Positions 35,440 to 44,215 of a stretch of DNA of 64,000 nt are shown here, one piece after another (position 1 is the first letter of the stretch; each line of letters opens with the position of its first letter). Both the position numbers and the translations under genes were made by a program. The stretch is from the NCBI RefSeq assembly GCF_000243415.2, contig NZ_KI912270.1, positions 5,413,837-5,477,836 on the forward strand. Reading direction: 5' to 3'. The notes beneath the pieces were generated by a model that saw only the letters and a program-made list of their open reading frames with translations, had not been told where the DNA came from and ran no database searches. The DNA comes from Mycolicibacterium tusciae JS617. Lineage in GTDB: Bacteria > Actinomycetota > Actinomycetes > Mycobacteriales > Mycobacteriaceae.

Positions 35440-35853
35440 ATGATCGAAGATCACAATCCCTACGCCGTGCTGGGGGTGACTCCGGTCGCCACGGCCGCAG
35501 AGATCAACCACGCGTTTCGCGCCAAGCTGCGCGACGTCCATCCCGACACGCGTCGTCCCGCCGCTGGTGGCGTGGCCGGTGATACACAGTTGCGAGGACT
35601 CATTGCCGCCTACCACTTGCTGCGCGATCCGCAGGATCGTGCCCGGTACGACCACAACGCCCGCATAGCTGCGGCGACTTCCGCGCGGCAACCACACCAA
35701 CGCCCGAGTCCGTCATTCTCATTCGACGTCGCTGCGGTTTCTGTTGGGCCCCAGATTATCCCGGTCACCCAACCCCGCAGGCAAGCACCCGCCAGGTGTC
35801 CGCTATGGGCCGGGCCGGTCCGCCGTCACCGGGATCACCAGGGATTTGGCTGA
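35440..35853 (+). CDS. J-domain (DnaJ-like) co-chaperone
   Basis: A 137-residue protein. The J-domain occupies residues 5-70: NPYAVLGVTPVATAAEINHAFRAKLRDVHPDTR contains the HPD signature that stimulates Hsp70 ATPase, then LIAAYHLLRDPQDRARYDH closes the fold. The C-terminal third is disordered. It has no DnaJ Gly/Phe or zinc domain. It is in the stress region next to Hsp20, so it may help DnaK under stress. The ATG at 35440 was chosen as the J-domain starts directly after it. Confidence 0.83.
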   Translation: MIEDHNPYAVLGVTPVATAAEINHAFRAKLRDVHPDTRRPAAGGVAGDTQLRGLIAAYHLLRDPQDRARYDHNARIAAATSARQPHQRPSPSFSFDVAAVSVGPQIIPVTQPRRQAPARCPLWAGPVRRHRDHQGFG

Positions 35854-36170
35854 TCGGGTGACATGAACCTGCGGTTGCCGTCTGGCCGACGATGGCGACC
35901 ACGGGCATAGACGTACTCGATTCCTCTCTGAAGCAGCCGCTTCAACCTGATCAAAGGATCACCCGTCCCGCTGCGCTTACGCTGTGGCTTTCCTGCTCGT
36001 TTGGCAGACCTGCAGTCGGGTAGTCGATTTTTGCCGCTTCGACGCGGCGGCACTGTCCGTACGAGCTCAGAGGAGCAAACCATGATGGCTGCACCTCGTC
36101 TCACTATCATAGGGGCGCTTAACATGTTGGCACGCTGCAGAATTGACGCTTCAAGGCTGAAAACGCAGAG
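35854..36170. other. Intergenic region with SigF-type promoter upstream of the GAF-ANTAR gene
   Basis: About 317 bases without a supported gene. The only clear signal is the promoter-like sequence at 35999-36023. Small open frames in it lack ribosome binding sites. Confidence 0.5.
35999..36023 (+). promoter_or_regulatory. Candidate SigF-type promoter upstream of the GAF-ANTAR gene
   Basis: GTTT (35999-36002), a 15-base spacer, then GGGTAG (36018-36023). This is near the SigF consensus GGTTT-N15-17-GGGTA[T/C], with T/C replaced by G at the last position. The start codon at 36171 lies about 150 bases downstream. Confidence 0.5.
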
Positions 36171-36904
36171 ATGAGGCACTCGACAGAGGATCCGCTGTTC
36201 GCCGGGGTGGGCCCGATATGTGACGCCGCGATGCGACAGACGGATGCGGACGGAGTGGCGCTGGCGGTGCTATCTCGGTCGCGGCGTGTCCGCGAGTTGG
36301 TCTACGCCACGGATCCCCTCGCGCAGCAACTCGACGAACTGCAGTACACCATCGGCGAGGGACCCTGCTTCGACGCCTACCTCCACGATGCCCCGCAGTT
36401 CTATCCTGAGCTGACAAACGTTGCCGAGACGGGGCGGTGGCCGGTATTCGCTGCCGGCGCAACAGGATTAGGTGTGCAAGCACTGTTCGCGATTCCCATA
36501 CCAGATGGGCCACGTCCGATGGGAGTCCTGGAGTTGTACCGCCGCGCCGCCGGTGGCTTGGTGATGGGGAGGTGGAGGCGGCGTGCGCAAGTGCGTCCGC
36601 GATCGCGAACCAGCTGGAATCCAACTGGCAGGAGCACCGCGCCCGCTTCGGCAGCGTAGAACAAGCGATTGATGCGGCAGCCAGCAGCAATGCGTCCCAG
36701 GAACCCATCGATCCGTTCACCCGCACTCAAGTCCATGTGGCTGCCGGGATGGTTGCCGTCCAATTGGGCATCAGCTCCGACGAGGCGGTGGACCGTCTGC
36801 GGGCGCATGCCTACGCGTACGCCCGGCGCCTATCGTCGGTAGCCGCCGACATCATCGCGCGCAGATTGACGTTGTCGGATCAGGACGACATGTCAAGCGG
36901 CTGA
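36171..36904 (+). pseudogene. GAF and ANTAR domain protein, one-base frameshift
   Basis: The N-terminal frame (36171 to about 36565) encodes a GAF-type domain (MRQTDADGVALAVL ... LQYTIGEGPCFDAYL ... GVQALFAIPIPDGPRPMGVLELYRR). The reading continues in another frame as LGDGEVEAACASASAIANQLE and ends in an ANTAR-like RNA-binding domain (RTQVHVAAGMVAVQLGISSDEAVDRLRAHAYAYARRL). One G appears missing near 36568, within a GGCTTGG stretch where TTGGG is expected. The protein would otherwise be a GAF-ANTAR antiterminator like the neighbour at 39083. It could be a sequencing error. Confidence 0.7.
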
Positions 36905-37043
36905 CAAGCGAACAGTTTGGCGGCGCCCCGGTCGGCCAGCCCGCCACTACGACGAAACGCGTCGCGCGAGGGCGCACCGCAATTGCTTCACCCAACACGA
37001 CTGAATCGTGCGCCGCTGTCGTTGCAACCCGCTGGGGCCGGCC

Positions 37044-38114
37044 CTACGCCGGACCGGTGACGAACTCGACCAGAACATCGGCCACGGCACCGATTGCGTC
37101 GCGTGAAAGGACCTCGTATCCGTGAGTACTCAGTGTCGGGAGGCACAGCAGTCCAGCGCGGGCAGAAAGGCCGCCGGCCTTCGAGTGCGAGGCATCCGAT
37201 TCGAAAGCACCGAGAACCGCCGGTTGCGGAGACAACCCTTGTCCGATCGCGATATCCATCAATCGGTCGGCGACGACTTTGTCGTAGACGCATTCGGCGT
37301 CGCTGTAGGCCACGATCGGACCCCCGGCGCAACTCGTTCCGTACTCCGCTTCGGTCGGACCAACCTCGACGGCGACCGTTAGGTCGCCGGGAAGCGTCCT
37401 GCTGGCGTAGGAGCCGCCAGAACCACCGATCTCCTCGTTGGTTGTGAACACCAGATAGACGTCGCCGGGTAGTCGGCCCTCGTTGCCGGACAACTGGCGC
37501 CCCACCTGGACCAGCGCCGTGATCGCGGCGCGGTCGTCCATGAAGTAACAACCCAGATAATCGCCGAACTCCACGAGATCCCGCTTGCTCGTGTGGACGC
37601 AGACTCTTGTGCCGGTTCGCACGCCTGCGGCAGTCAACTCCTCAGGCTGCCGACCGGTGAAGACATAGACGTGCATCCAGTCCATCGCCTTGCCGGCCTG
37701 GTCGGGTTTGGTCTCCCAGATGCGTGGGCTTTCCTGAGTTGTGTGTTCTGAACCCAAAGTGAGGACCCCGCAGAGAGTTTCGCGCTGACCGAGGATGGCG
37801 ACGGGGCCGAGGCCGAAGTTGCCCGGATACATGGTTCCCAGCTGTGTCACGTGCAGCGAACCGTCGGCTTCGACGCGTTTGACGATCATCGACAATTCGT
37901 CCATGTGCGCCATCACGCGGACCGGCGGGCCGTCAGCGCCTCGGAAGAAGCCGACCAGGTTTCCGGCCGCATCCACCCACGTTTGATCTGCGAGTGGTTC
38001 GAGTTCGCGGTGACAAATGTCGCGGACCGCGTCCTCCTGACCGCAGGGGCCGTAGGTGGTCAACAACTCTTTCAGCAGTCCGCGGTCCAGGCCGTGCGCC
38101 CGCACATCTGTCAC
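37044..38114 (-). CDS. M42 family metallopeptidase (NAGGN/osmoprotectant-type)
   Basis: A 356-residue co-catalytic zinc aminopeptidase. The M42 pattern is present: VMAHMDELSMIVK, CYFMDDRAAITALV, FTTNEEIGGSGGSYAS and VEVGPTEAEYG. It resembles M42 peptidases linked to the N-acetylglutaminylglutamine amide (NAGGN) osmoprotectant system, but no ngg biosynthesis gene is in the window. The GTG at 38114 has AAGGGG six bases upstream and is preferred to ATG 38141, which lacks one. It lies downstream of the sigma factor gene on the same strand and may be co-transcribed. Confidence 0.85.
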   Translation of the reverse strand: MTDVRAHGLDRGLLKELLTTYGPCGQEDAVRDICHRELEPLADQTWVDAAGNLVGFFRGADGPPVRVMAHMDELSMIVKRVEADGSLHVTQLGTMYPGNFGLGPVAILGQRETLCGVLTLGSEHTTQESPRIWETKPDQAGKAMDWMHVYVFTGRQPEELTAAGVRTGTRVCVHTSKRDLVEFGDYLGCYFMDDRAAITALVQVGRQLSGNEGRLPGDVYLVFTTNEEIGGSGGSYASRTLPGDLTVAVEVGPTEAEYGTSCAGGPIVAYSDAECVYDKVVADRLMDIAIGQGLSPQPAVLGAFESDASHSKAGGLSARAGLLCLPTLSTHGYEVLSRDAIGAVADVLVEFVTGPA

Positions 38115-38157
38115 GCTGTTCCCCTTGCCTGGATTCCCCATCTGTTAGGTGCCGCAG

Positions 38158-38940
38158 TCACCCGGTCGCAGCGAGTTCAGATGCGCGCACCTGGCGGCGA
38201 AGGGTTTCCAGTGCCTTGGCAAGAAGGCGCGATACGTGCATCTGCGAACATCCGATGTGGTTCGCAATCTCCGTCTGCGTCATGTCCTCGAAGAACCGCA
38301 GCGTCAGGACTGTCCGCTGCCGTTCGGGTAGCGCGGCGATCAGCGGACGCACCGTTTCGACCTGGAGCACCTTGTCTATGCCTGCGTCGATTTTGCCGAG
38401 CCGGTCTGCGACAGACGGGTACGTTTCATCTGACCCGGAGGTCGAATCGGTGGACAGCACCGAATAGTTGCTCCCGGCGAATGTTGCATCAATGACCAGA
38501 TCTCGGTCGATCCCCAGATGCTCTGCGATTTCTGTCGCGTTGGGAGCGCGTCTGAGTTCGTGAGACAAGTCGTTGCGTGCCTTGTTCAGCTGCGCTTGAA
38601 GGTCTTTGACACGGCGCGGGACTTTGACTGCCCATCCGTGGTCCCGGAAATGTCGTCGAACCTCGCCCGCAACCGTAGGCACGGCGAACGCCAGAAAGTC
38701 TGCTCCGTTGTCGACGTTGAAGCGGTTGACTGCATGGACCAGGCCCATGCGCGCGGTCTGGATCAGGTCATCGAGCGGCTCGCCGCGGTTTCGGTATCGG
38801 CGGGCGATGTGTTCGGCCAGCGGCAGACAACGTTCCACGATGGCGTCGCGCTGGCGCCGATACTGAACTGACTGATCATCGAAAGTTCTGAGGTGGCGGA
38901 TCATCTCCGCCACGTCTGCATATTCGGAAGGTTCATCCAT
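38158..38940 (-). CDS. SigF/SigB-type RNA polymerase sigma factor
   Basis: A 260-residue sigma-70 family factor with regions 2, 3 and 4. Region 2 shows EPLDDLIQTARMGLVHAVNRFN and the promoter-melting segment DFLAFAVPTVAGEVRRHFRDH. Region 4 ends TLRFFEDMTQTEIANHIGCSQMHVSRLLAKAL. It belongs to the SigF (B/F/G) stress subfamily. The anti-sigma RsbW/UsfX partner found beside sigF in M. tuberculosis is not adjacent, so this is likely a paralogue. A SigF-type promoter lies upstream, suggesting positive autoregulation. Confidence 0.9.
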   Translation of the reverse strand: MDEPSEYADVAEMIRHLRTFDDQSVQYRRQRDAIVERCLPLAEHIARRYRNRGEPLDDLIQTARMGLVHAVNRFNVDNGADFLAFAVPTVAGEVRRHFRDHGWAVKVPRRVKDLQAQLNKARNDLSHELRRAPNATEIAEHLGIDRDLVIDATFAGSNYSVLSTDSTSGSDETYPSVADRLGKIDAGIDKVLQVETVRPLIAALPERQRTVLTLRFFEDMTQTEIANHIGCSQMHVSRLLAKALETLRRQVRASELAATG

Positions 38941-39018
38941 GCCGACCGTCCTCTGCCGGTACCACTATCACTGGAATTAGCTGATCAGCGGCTCACGGCT
39001 GAACCTTGTGCCACGCGT

Positions 39019-39045
39019 ATACCCCTCGGTGCCGGGCTCCGAAAC
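39019..39045 (-). promoter_or_regulatory. Candidate SigF-type promoter of the sigma factor gene
   Basis: On the minus strand: GTTT, a 17-base spacer, then GGGTAT. The -10 box is a perfect SigF consensus and the spacer is at the upper end of the allowed range. The ATG at 38940 is about 80 bases downstream. An autoregulated SigF-family gene is the simplest reading. Confidence 0.6.
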
Positions 39046-39082
39046 GCGCAAATTCCGGGCGGGCCAAGTCAGCGGGCGGCGT

Positions 39083-39796
39083 TCATCTGACTCGGCCGTT
39101 CGTGTCTGCCGCCGCGAGGGAGTCGACTATCTGCTGAGCGATGATCCGGACGGGAATGTTCCCGTCTTGGGAGAGTTTGGCGATCATGGCGAAGGCGCGG
39201 GTGGCGTCGAGTTTGAAGCGTTCCATGATGATGCCTTTGGCCTGACCGATGACGTCCCGGCTCGCCAGCGCTGATTCGAACTGAACTTCTTTCCTCGCCG
39301 CGATCAGAGTGATCGCCGCATGCGTCGCCAGCATCGCAAGGGTGGCCTCGGACTGGATGTCCAGTGCGTGGGGTTTCTTGCCGAGAAGGTTCAATGCGCC
39401 GGTGCCGTTCCGGTGCGTGTAGAGCTGAAAGGACAGCACGCTGTGGACGCCCTGTTCGAGGGCAGCGGCGGCAAAGTCGGGCCAGCGCTGGTCTTGGCGG
39501 AGGTCTTCGGCGCGCACGATCGAATCGGACGTCGCAGCTTCCAGGCACGGGCCTTGTTGCAGGCGCATTTGCGCGTGGTCCAGGTCGGTGACCACCTGGG
39601 CGGTCGAAGCGACCGAGCGGTACGACCCGCTTTCGATCAGCATGACGTCGGCATAGTCGATGCCCTCTACTAGGTCGACCGCGGCGGTGGTGATGTGCCC
39701 AAGCGTGACGTCAGGGTCAAAGTGCGCCGAGAAGGCGCTGGTCAACTCGACCATCTTGGTCTCGAGCAGACTGGTGGAGCGATCGTTTCGGTTCAT
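39083..39796 (-). CDS. GAF and ANTAR domain transcription antitermination regulator
   Basis: A 237-residue protein. The GAF domain (about residues 20-165) includes GIDYADVMLI and QQGPCLEAATSDSIVRAEDLRQDQRWPDFA. The ANTAR domain follows (ASRDVIGQAKGIIMERFKLDATRAFAMIAKLSQDGNI). ANTAR proteins bind paired RNA hexaloops in leaders and prevent termination; the ligand sensed here is unknown. The start at 39796 (MNRNDRSTS) is preferred to 39829, but neither has a strong ribosome binding site. It resembles the broken protein at 36171. Confidence 0.87.
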   Translation of the reverse strand: MNRNDRSTSLLETKMVELTSAFSAHFDPDVTLGHITTAAVDLVEGIDYADVMLIESGSYRSVASTAQVVTDLDHAQMRLQQGPCLEAATSDSIVRAEDLRQDQRWPDFAAAALEQGVHSVLSFQLYTHRNGTGALNLLGKKPHALDIQSEATLAMLATHAAITLIAARKEVQFESALASRDVIGQAKGIIMERFKLDATRAFAMIAKLSQDGNIPVRIIAQQIVDSLAAADTNGRVR

Positions 39797-40037
39797 GGCG
39801 CGTCGGCTTTCCCGGATGGCTGGAATCACCCGGCGCCCCTACTGTCAGAAACGCCGAGCAACGTGGAGAGGGTAAATCCCTACCAACGGGGAGTCGGCCG
39901 TTGACAGCACATATGCGGTGAATCCGGGCAACGCTGCCGTTTCAACGGGGGTCTATGCCCCGGACCGCCTAGCGGCGGGCTCCTGACGCAACCGGCCGCT
40001 AACTCGACAGTACTACCAAGAAGGTTTAACTGAGTGC

Positions 40038-40448
40038 CTAAAACGGGCTGCTGTTGGACTGCCAGCGGGCTTCTTGCGGACGCGGGCCGTACTTGCGGGC
40101 GTAGGCCTCGTGCATGGCGGCGTTCTTCTTACGGTTGATCTCGTCAACGAGATTCGGATCCCACCCATGTTGCGCCAGCCGGTAGCGGCGCCACACCTTG
40201 TTCAGCGCCAGCGCCATCAGCAAGGCCCAGACGTAGATCGGCACCGTCATCTCCAGGTGCACATACAACGATGCCGGCAGCAGCCAGAAAGGCGCGAGAA
40301 CTACGAAGGGAGGTATCGCCATGCGGATCATGTGCCGCCGGACGGCGCCATGGTCGGCGAGGTCATGGGCAACCCACTCGCGCATCGAGTCGGGCAGTCG
40401 TTTCCCGTAGATGTAAGCGATGAACTGCAGAGGGCCGGGCTTCTTCAT
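40038..40448 (-). CDS. DUF5313 family membrane protein
   Basis: A 136-residue protein with two hydrophobic segments (about residues 43-62 and 66-86), and basic cytosolic ends (RRYRLAQHGWDPNLVDEINRKKNAAMHEAYARKYGPRP). This matches DUF5313, a mycobacterial family of unknown function. The ATG overlaps the stop of the MarR gene (ATGA, 40445-40448), so the two are translationally coupled and probably functionally linked. Confidence 0.85.
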   Translation of the reverse strand: MKKPGPLQFIAYIYGKRLPDSMREWVAHDLADHGAVRRHMIRMAIPPFVVLAPFWLLPASLYVHLEMTVPIYVWALLMALALNKVWRRYRLAQHGWDPNLVDEINRKKNAAMHEAYARKYGPRPQEARWQSNSSPF

Positions 40449-40942
40449 CGTGGATCCTTCCCTTCATTGAGCGCTCCCGCAGCCAGCGCCGCAGCGTTGA
40501 CTCGGGTGAGTACGTCGTGCAGGCGTTCGAGCTCGTCGAGGCCGACGCCCAGCCGCTCCACCACAGCCGCCGGTATCTTCAGGGCGCGTCGGCGCAACTG
40601 GATACCCGTCTTGGTCAGGCTGATGTCGGTGGTGCGTTCATCGGAGACGTTGCGCGTGCGGGTGATCAGCCCGAGGGCTTCGAGCCGCTTGAGCATCGGG
40701 GACAACGTCGCCGAATCCAGTTGCAGCGCAGCGGCGATCGCCTTGACCGACATCGGCCGATCGGCGTTGGTCTTGTGGTTGTCCCACAACGCGAGCATCA
40801 CCAGGTACTGCGGGTGGGTGAGACCGAGCGGTTCGAGCAGCGGACGGTACACCGCCAACACCGCGCGGTTGCTGACCGCGAGCGCGAAGCACACCTGCCG
40901 CTCAAGGGCCAGGGGATCGATGTCTGCTTCCATGACAGTCAT
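40445..40942 (-). CDS. MarR family regulator, OhrR-like with N-terminal Cys
   Basis: A 165-residue winged-helix regulator. The pattern LERQVCFALAVSNRAVLAVYRPLLEPLGLTHPQYLVMLALWDN is close to OhrR-type organic hydroperoxide sensors, with a Cys in the position used for oxidation. The wing carries the typical DERTTDISLTKTG. No ohr gene is adjacent; the divergent gene is a carboxylase subunit. Start at 40942 or 40933 (both ATG). Upstream repeats at 40953-41010 look like its operators, implying autorepression. Confidence 0.85.
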   Translation of the reverse strand: MTVMEADIDPLALERQVCFALAVSNRAVLAVYRPLLEPLGLTHPQYLVMLALWDNHKTNADRPMSVKAIAAALQLDSATLSPMLKRLEALGLITRTRNVSDERTTDISLTKTGIQLRRRALKIPAAVVERLGVGLDELERLHDVLTRVNAAALAAGALNEGKDPR

Positions 40943-40952
40943 AACAACCACC

Positions 40953-41010
40953 TTAGCAATTTAGATAGCGTGCTAACTAATAGGGTGCTAACTATCACAC
41001 ATTGTTAGCA
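40953..41010 (+). promoter_or_regulatory. Operator-like repeat array between MarR and carboxylase genes
   Basis: TTAGCA (40953-40958) and TGCTAA (40971-40976) form an inverted repeat. GTGCTAACTA occurs twice as a direct repeat (40970-40979 and 40985-40994), and TTAGCA recurs at 41005-41010. The array covers the short divergent gap and is AT-rich compared with its surroundings. It is most likely the binding region of the MarR protein, controlling both directions. Confidence 0.6.
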
Positions 41011-41020
41011 TCACCACGCC

Positions 41021-42589
41021 ATGTCTGATGAGCCGATCCGCGCCGACCATGCAGAGCTGTTGCAGCGCCGGGCGCTGACCGAGGATGCGGCCCGGCCCGA
41101 TGCTGTCGCGCGGAGGCGCGCCCGCAACGGCCGTACCGCCAGGGAGAACATCGCCGACCTCGTCGACGCGGACTCGTTCGTCGAGTACGGCCGGTTCGCG
41201 ATCGCCGCCCAGCGGCACCGCCGCGACCTCGCCGACCTGATCGCCCGCACCCCGGGCGACGGTTTGGTGGCGGGCACGGCGCGCGTCAACGGCGACCTCT
41301 TCGGCGACAACCATGCCGCCTGCGCCGTGCTGTCCTACGACTACACGGTGCTCGCAGGCACCCAGGGTGCGCTGGGCCACCGCAAGAAGGACCGACTCTT
41401 CGAGCTGATCGAACGCATGCGCCTGCCGACCGTGTTCTTCGCCGAGGGGGGTGGGGGACGACCGGGCGACACCGACTATCCCGCGGTCTCCGCACTCGAC
41501 GCCCGCGCGTTCAAGCTCTGGGCCGCGTTGTCGGGAGTGGTGCCGCGCATCGCGATCGTCAAGGGCCGCTGCTTCGCGGGCAACGCGGTGATTGCGGGGT
41601 GTTCAGATCTGATCGTCGCGACTGAGGACACCTCGCTCGGAATGGGCGGGCCTGCGATGATCGCCGGCGGCGGGCTTGGCGATGTCCACCCCGACGAGGT
41701 CGGCCCGATCAGCGTGCAGGAGCCCAACGGTGTGGTCGACGTCGTCGTCGCCGACGAGGCCGAAGCCGTGGCAGTGACGAAACGCTTGCTCGCATATTTC
41801 CAGGGAGCGACTGCACCGGGGAAAGCACGCGATCAAACAGCCTTGCGCACAATGGTTCCCGAGCGGGCCCGGCGCGCCTTTCCAGTGAACCCGATCATCG
41901 AGACGCTCGCCGACGAAGGGTCGGTGACGTACCTACGGCCGCGCTTCGCCGCCGAGATGGTGACCGCGCTGGCCCGAATCGACGGCCGCGCCGTCGGCAT
42001 CGTCGCTAACAACAGCATGGTGATGGCCGGAGCGATCACGGCAGCGGCATCCGACAAGGCGGCGCGCTTCCTGCAACTGTGCGACGCGTTCGGGCTGCCG
42101 GTGATTTCATTGATCGACTGCCCTGGCTACATGGTGGGGCCTGCGGCGGAGGCCGAGGCGCTGGTGCGCCGTGCGTCGCGGATGCTGGTTGCCGGCGCCG
42201 CAATGCGCGTGCCGCTCGTCGCGGTGGTGCTGCGCCGTGGCTACGGACTCGGCGCGCAGGCGATGCTGGGAGGCAGCCTGCACGAACCCGTACTCACATT
42301 GGCTTGGGCGGGCGCACATCTCGGTCCGATGGGCCTCGAAGGTGCCGTGCGGTTGGGACTCCGCAAGGAACTCGAGGCGATCGCCGACGACGACGAACGA
42401 GAAGAGCGGGTGCGCCAGGCAACCGCCTCGGCACAAGAAAATGCCAAGGCGCTCAACGCCGCTCAGCTCTTCGAGATCGATGACGTGATCGACCCGGTCG
42501 ACACTCGCAGGCTCATCATCGACACCCTGATCGCGGCCACCGCACACGACCAGCGCCACACCGATAGGCGATTCGTCGACACCTGGTAG
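41021..42589 (+). CDS. Acyl-CoA carboxylase beta subunit (carboxyltransferase)
   Basis: A 522-residue carboxyltransferase of the AccD/MCCB type that moves the carboxyl group from biotin to acyl-CoA. The N-terminal half has the acyl-CoA site motif (GGGGRPGDTDYP, CFAGNAVIAGCSDLIVATEDTSLGMGGPAMI) and the C-terminal half the biotin-side (CPGYMVGPAAEA, LRRGYGLGAQAMLGG). An alpha (biotin carboxylase) partner is not in the window. The divergent MarR gene and shared operators suggest regulation by organic peroxide or a ligand, as an inference. Confidence 0.85.
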   Translation: MSDEPIRADHAELLQRRALTEDAARPDAVARRRARNGRTARENIADLVDADSFVEYGRFAIAAQRHRRDLADLIARTPGDGLVAGTARVNGDLFGDNHAACAVLSYDYTVLAGTQGALGHRKKDRLFELIERMRLPTVFFAEGGGGRPGDTDYPAVSALDARAFKLWAALSGVVPRIAIVKGRCFAGNAVIAGCSDLIVATEDTSLGMGGPAMIAGGGLGDVHPDEVGPISVQEPNGVVDVVVADEAEAVAVTKRLLAYFQGATAPGKARDQTALRTMVPERARRAFPVNPIIETLADEGSVTYLRPRFAAEMVTALARIDGRAVGIVANNSMVMAGAITAAASDKAARFLQLCDAFGLPVISLIDCPGYMVGPAAEAEALVRRASRMLVAGAAMRVPLVAVVLRRGYGLGAQAMLGGSLHEPVLTLAWAGAHLGPMGLEGAVRLGLRKELEAIADDDEREERVRQATASAQENAKALNAAQLFEIDDVIDPVDTRRLIIDTLIAATAHDQRHTDRRFVDTW

Positions 42590-42647
42590 CCGGTACCGCT
42601 GTTTTCCCCGGTGTGGCGTGGTGTGATCTTGATCGAGAGGTGACGCC

Positions 42648-43876
42648 GTGCGCGCATGGAGAACTACAGCAGTGTCCGCAGTGGCAGCAGTACTGCTGGC
42701 CGGATGCTCGCCGGCGCCCGCGCCACCGGCGAACACAGCGGTGCGGCACCGAGTACGGCGGCCGGCCCGACGTCCAAGGCCGCTCCGAAGTCAGCGCGCG
42801 GTGACGAGGCCGCGATCGAGACCATCCCCTGGGACGACGTCGGCCCCGGGTGGACATTGGCCACCTGGACGATGGACCCCTACATACCCGGCAATCCACT
42901 GGCCACCGACACACCGTCCGACGAGACCGACACCACGTTGTACCTGGTGGGCCCGTCGGGGGATCGCTACTCGATCACCACTTTCCCATCTCACGGCAAC
43001 GGCTACGGTCCGCAGTTGGTCGACTGGTCCGGCGACGGCGAACGGGCCCTGATCAACGACCGGAGCGTCGCGCCACCGACGGCGATCATCGTCGACCTGC
43101 AAACCGGAGAGCAGACTCCGGTGAGCGTTGACGGCGACGATCGCTTCGACCCCCGCTTCACCCTGGCTTCCGGCGAGGCGTTGCTGCTCACCCACGACAA
43201 CGGCTCGCAGCCCCCGACGTTGGAGCGGGTCGATTTGGCCGGTGAACGTGAACTGCTCTATGCGACAGACGAACTGGGCAATCCCTTCAGTGGGGACTTC
43301 CTGTCCACCCCGACGGGACCCAGTTGGTTCTCGGGTTGGACGCCGGCAGCGTGGTGGTGATGGGCAACGACGGGACGGTTGGCCAGACCCTCTCGGTGAC
43401 GGGCGTGAGTGGGTGCAGCCCGATGCGATGGTGGGACGACGAAACCGGCGAAACCCTGCTGGCCCACTGCAATTCGGACCTCATGGATCAGCCACAGCTG
43501 TGGCTGATCCCATCGACGGCGGGGCACCGACGGCGCTCACGGCGCCGAATACCCAAGAGGGCGATGGGAACGCCTGGCAAGTGGCGGCGGGGACGTTCGT
43601 GCAGACGGCATCCCAGTGCTCGACCTATGTCCTCGAGAAGCTCAATGCCGACGGCACGACGTCACCGGTAAATGTGCCCGGCACCGATCCCGCCGGGAGC
43701 GTCTTTGTCGTCGGGGTCAGCGGTGACGACCTCATCGTGCGGGCGGCGTCTCCTGCGGGCCCGGTGATGCACTGATCGACTACGACCCCGCGGCGAACAC
43801 GTCAACAGTTTTGCTCGGCCCGTCGGTGAACGGCGGCAGTGTCACCACCGCGGTGGCCTACCCCGGCCAGCAGTAG
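42648..43876 (+). pseudogene. Lipoprotein, beta-propeller-like, with about four frameshifts
   Basis: The start GTG at 42648 has GAGAGG seven bases upstream. The first frame encodes a lipoprotein signal (TTAVSAVAAVLLAGCSPAPAP). The sequence then continues in another frame (about 42740-43320: TIPWDDVGPGWTLATW, LVGPSGDRYSITTF, LIND). It shifts again near 43320 (LVLGLDAGSVVVMGNDGTVG), near 43510 (PIDGGAPTALTAPNTQEGDG) and near 43760 (LIDYDPAANTSTVLL), ending TAG 43874-43876. Several shifts equal one missing base in a G or C run. The intact protein would be a TolB/WD-like lipoprotein. Confidence 0.75.
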
Positions 43877-43884
43877 CTTGCCGC

Positions 43885-43913
43885 CCGCCGCCGACCCCTC
43901 GATGCGGCGGCGG
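43885..43913. terminator. GC-rich hairpin between the lipoprotein pseudogene and whiB6
   Basis: An eight-base stem (43885-43892 with 43906-43913) with a 13-base loop lies between the two convergent stop codons. It could serve both transcripts. Low-complexity GC sequence makes it only moderately convincing. Confidence 0.4.
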
Positions 43914-43924
43914 ACATTCAGGCG

Positions 43925-44215
43925 TCAGGCGGATTCCGCGTAATAGCGTCGCGGCCGCACGACCTGACCGTTGCGCTCGGCAAGCGATTTCAACTGCCGC
44001 AGGGCAAACGTCCGACCGCGTCCACTTTCCGGGATCACGATGCCGGCCCACAGCCCTTCCGCCCGTGGTAACTCGCACGCATCTCGAGCGCACAACCAGC
44101 GTCGCGGGCACGCCCGGCAGGTCGCCTTGGCGTCCTCGTCAGCCGATGTCGTCCACCGTTCGGGGTCACGCGTGCAGGCGCCTACCGGCGTCTCGTCCCA
44201 GTGTGTTGTGTTCAT
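43925..44215 (-). CDS. whiB6: WhiB-family iron-sulfur regulator WhiB6
   Basis: A 96-residue WhiB protein. Four Cys (Cys14, Cys33, Cys36, Cys42) in a C-x18-C-x2-C-x5-C layout bind a [4Fe-4S] cluster, followed by EGLWAGIVIPESGRGRTFALRQLKSLAERNG. This sequence is close to what I recall of M. tuberculosis WhiB6 (Rv3862c), which regulates ESX-1 and espA-region genes and responds to redox and nitric oxide. It lies directly before the ESX-1 cluster, in the divergent direction, as in other mycobacteria. The start ATG 44215 is preceded by GGGAGCGACAGGGG. Confidence 0.92.
   Translation of the reverse strand: MNTTHWDETPVGACTRDPERWTTSADEDAKATCRACPRRWLCARDACELPRAEGLWAGIVIPESGRGRTFALRQLKSLAERNGQVVRPRRYYAESA

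Noticed and set aside
38158..38940. Assignment as sigF proper
   Set aside because: The rsbW/usfX gene that precedes sigF in mycobacteria is absent, and fast growers have several SigB/F/G-type genes. I left the symbol blank.
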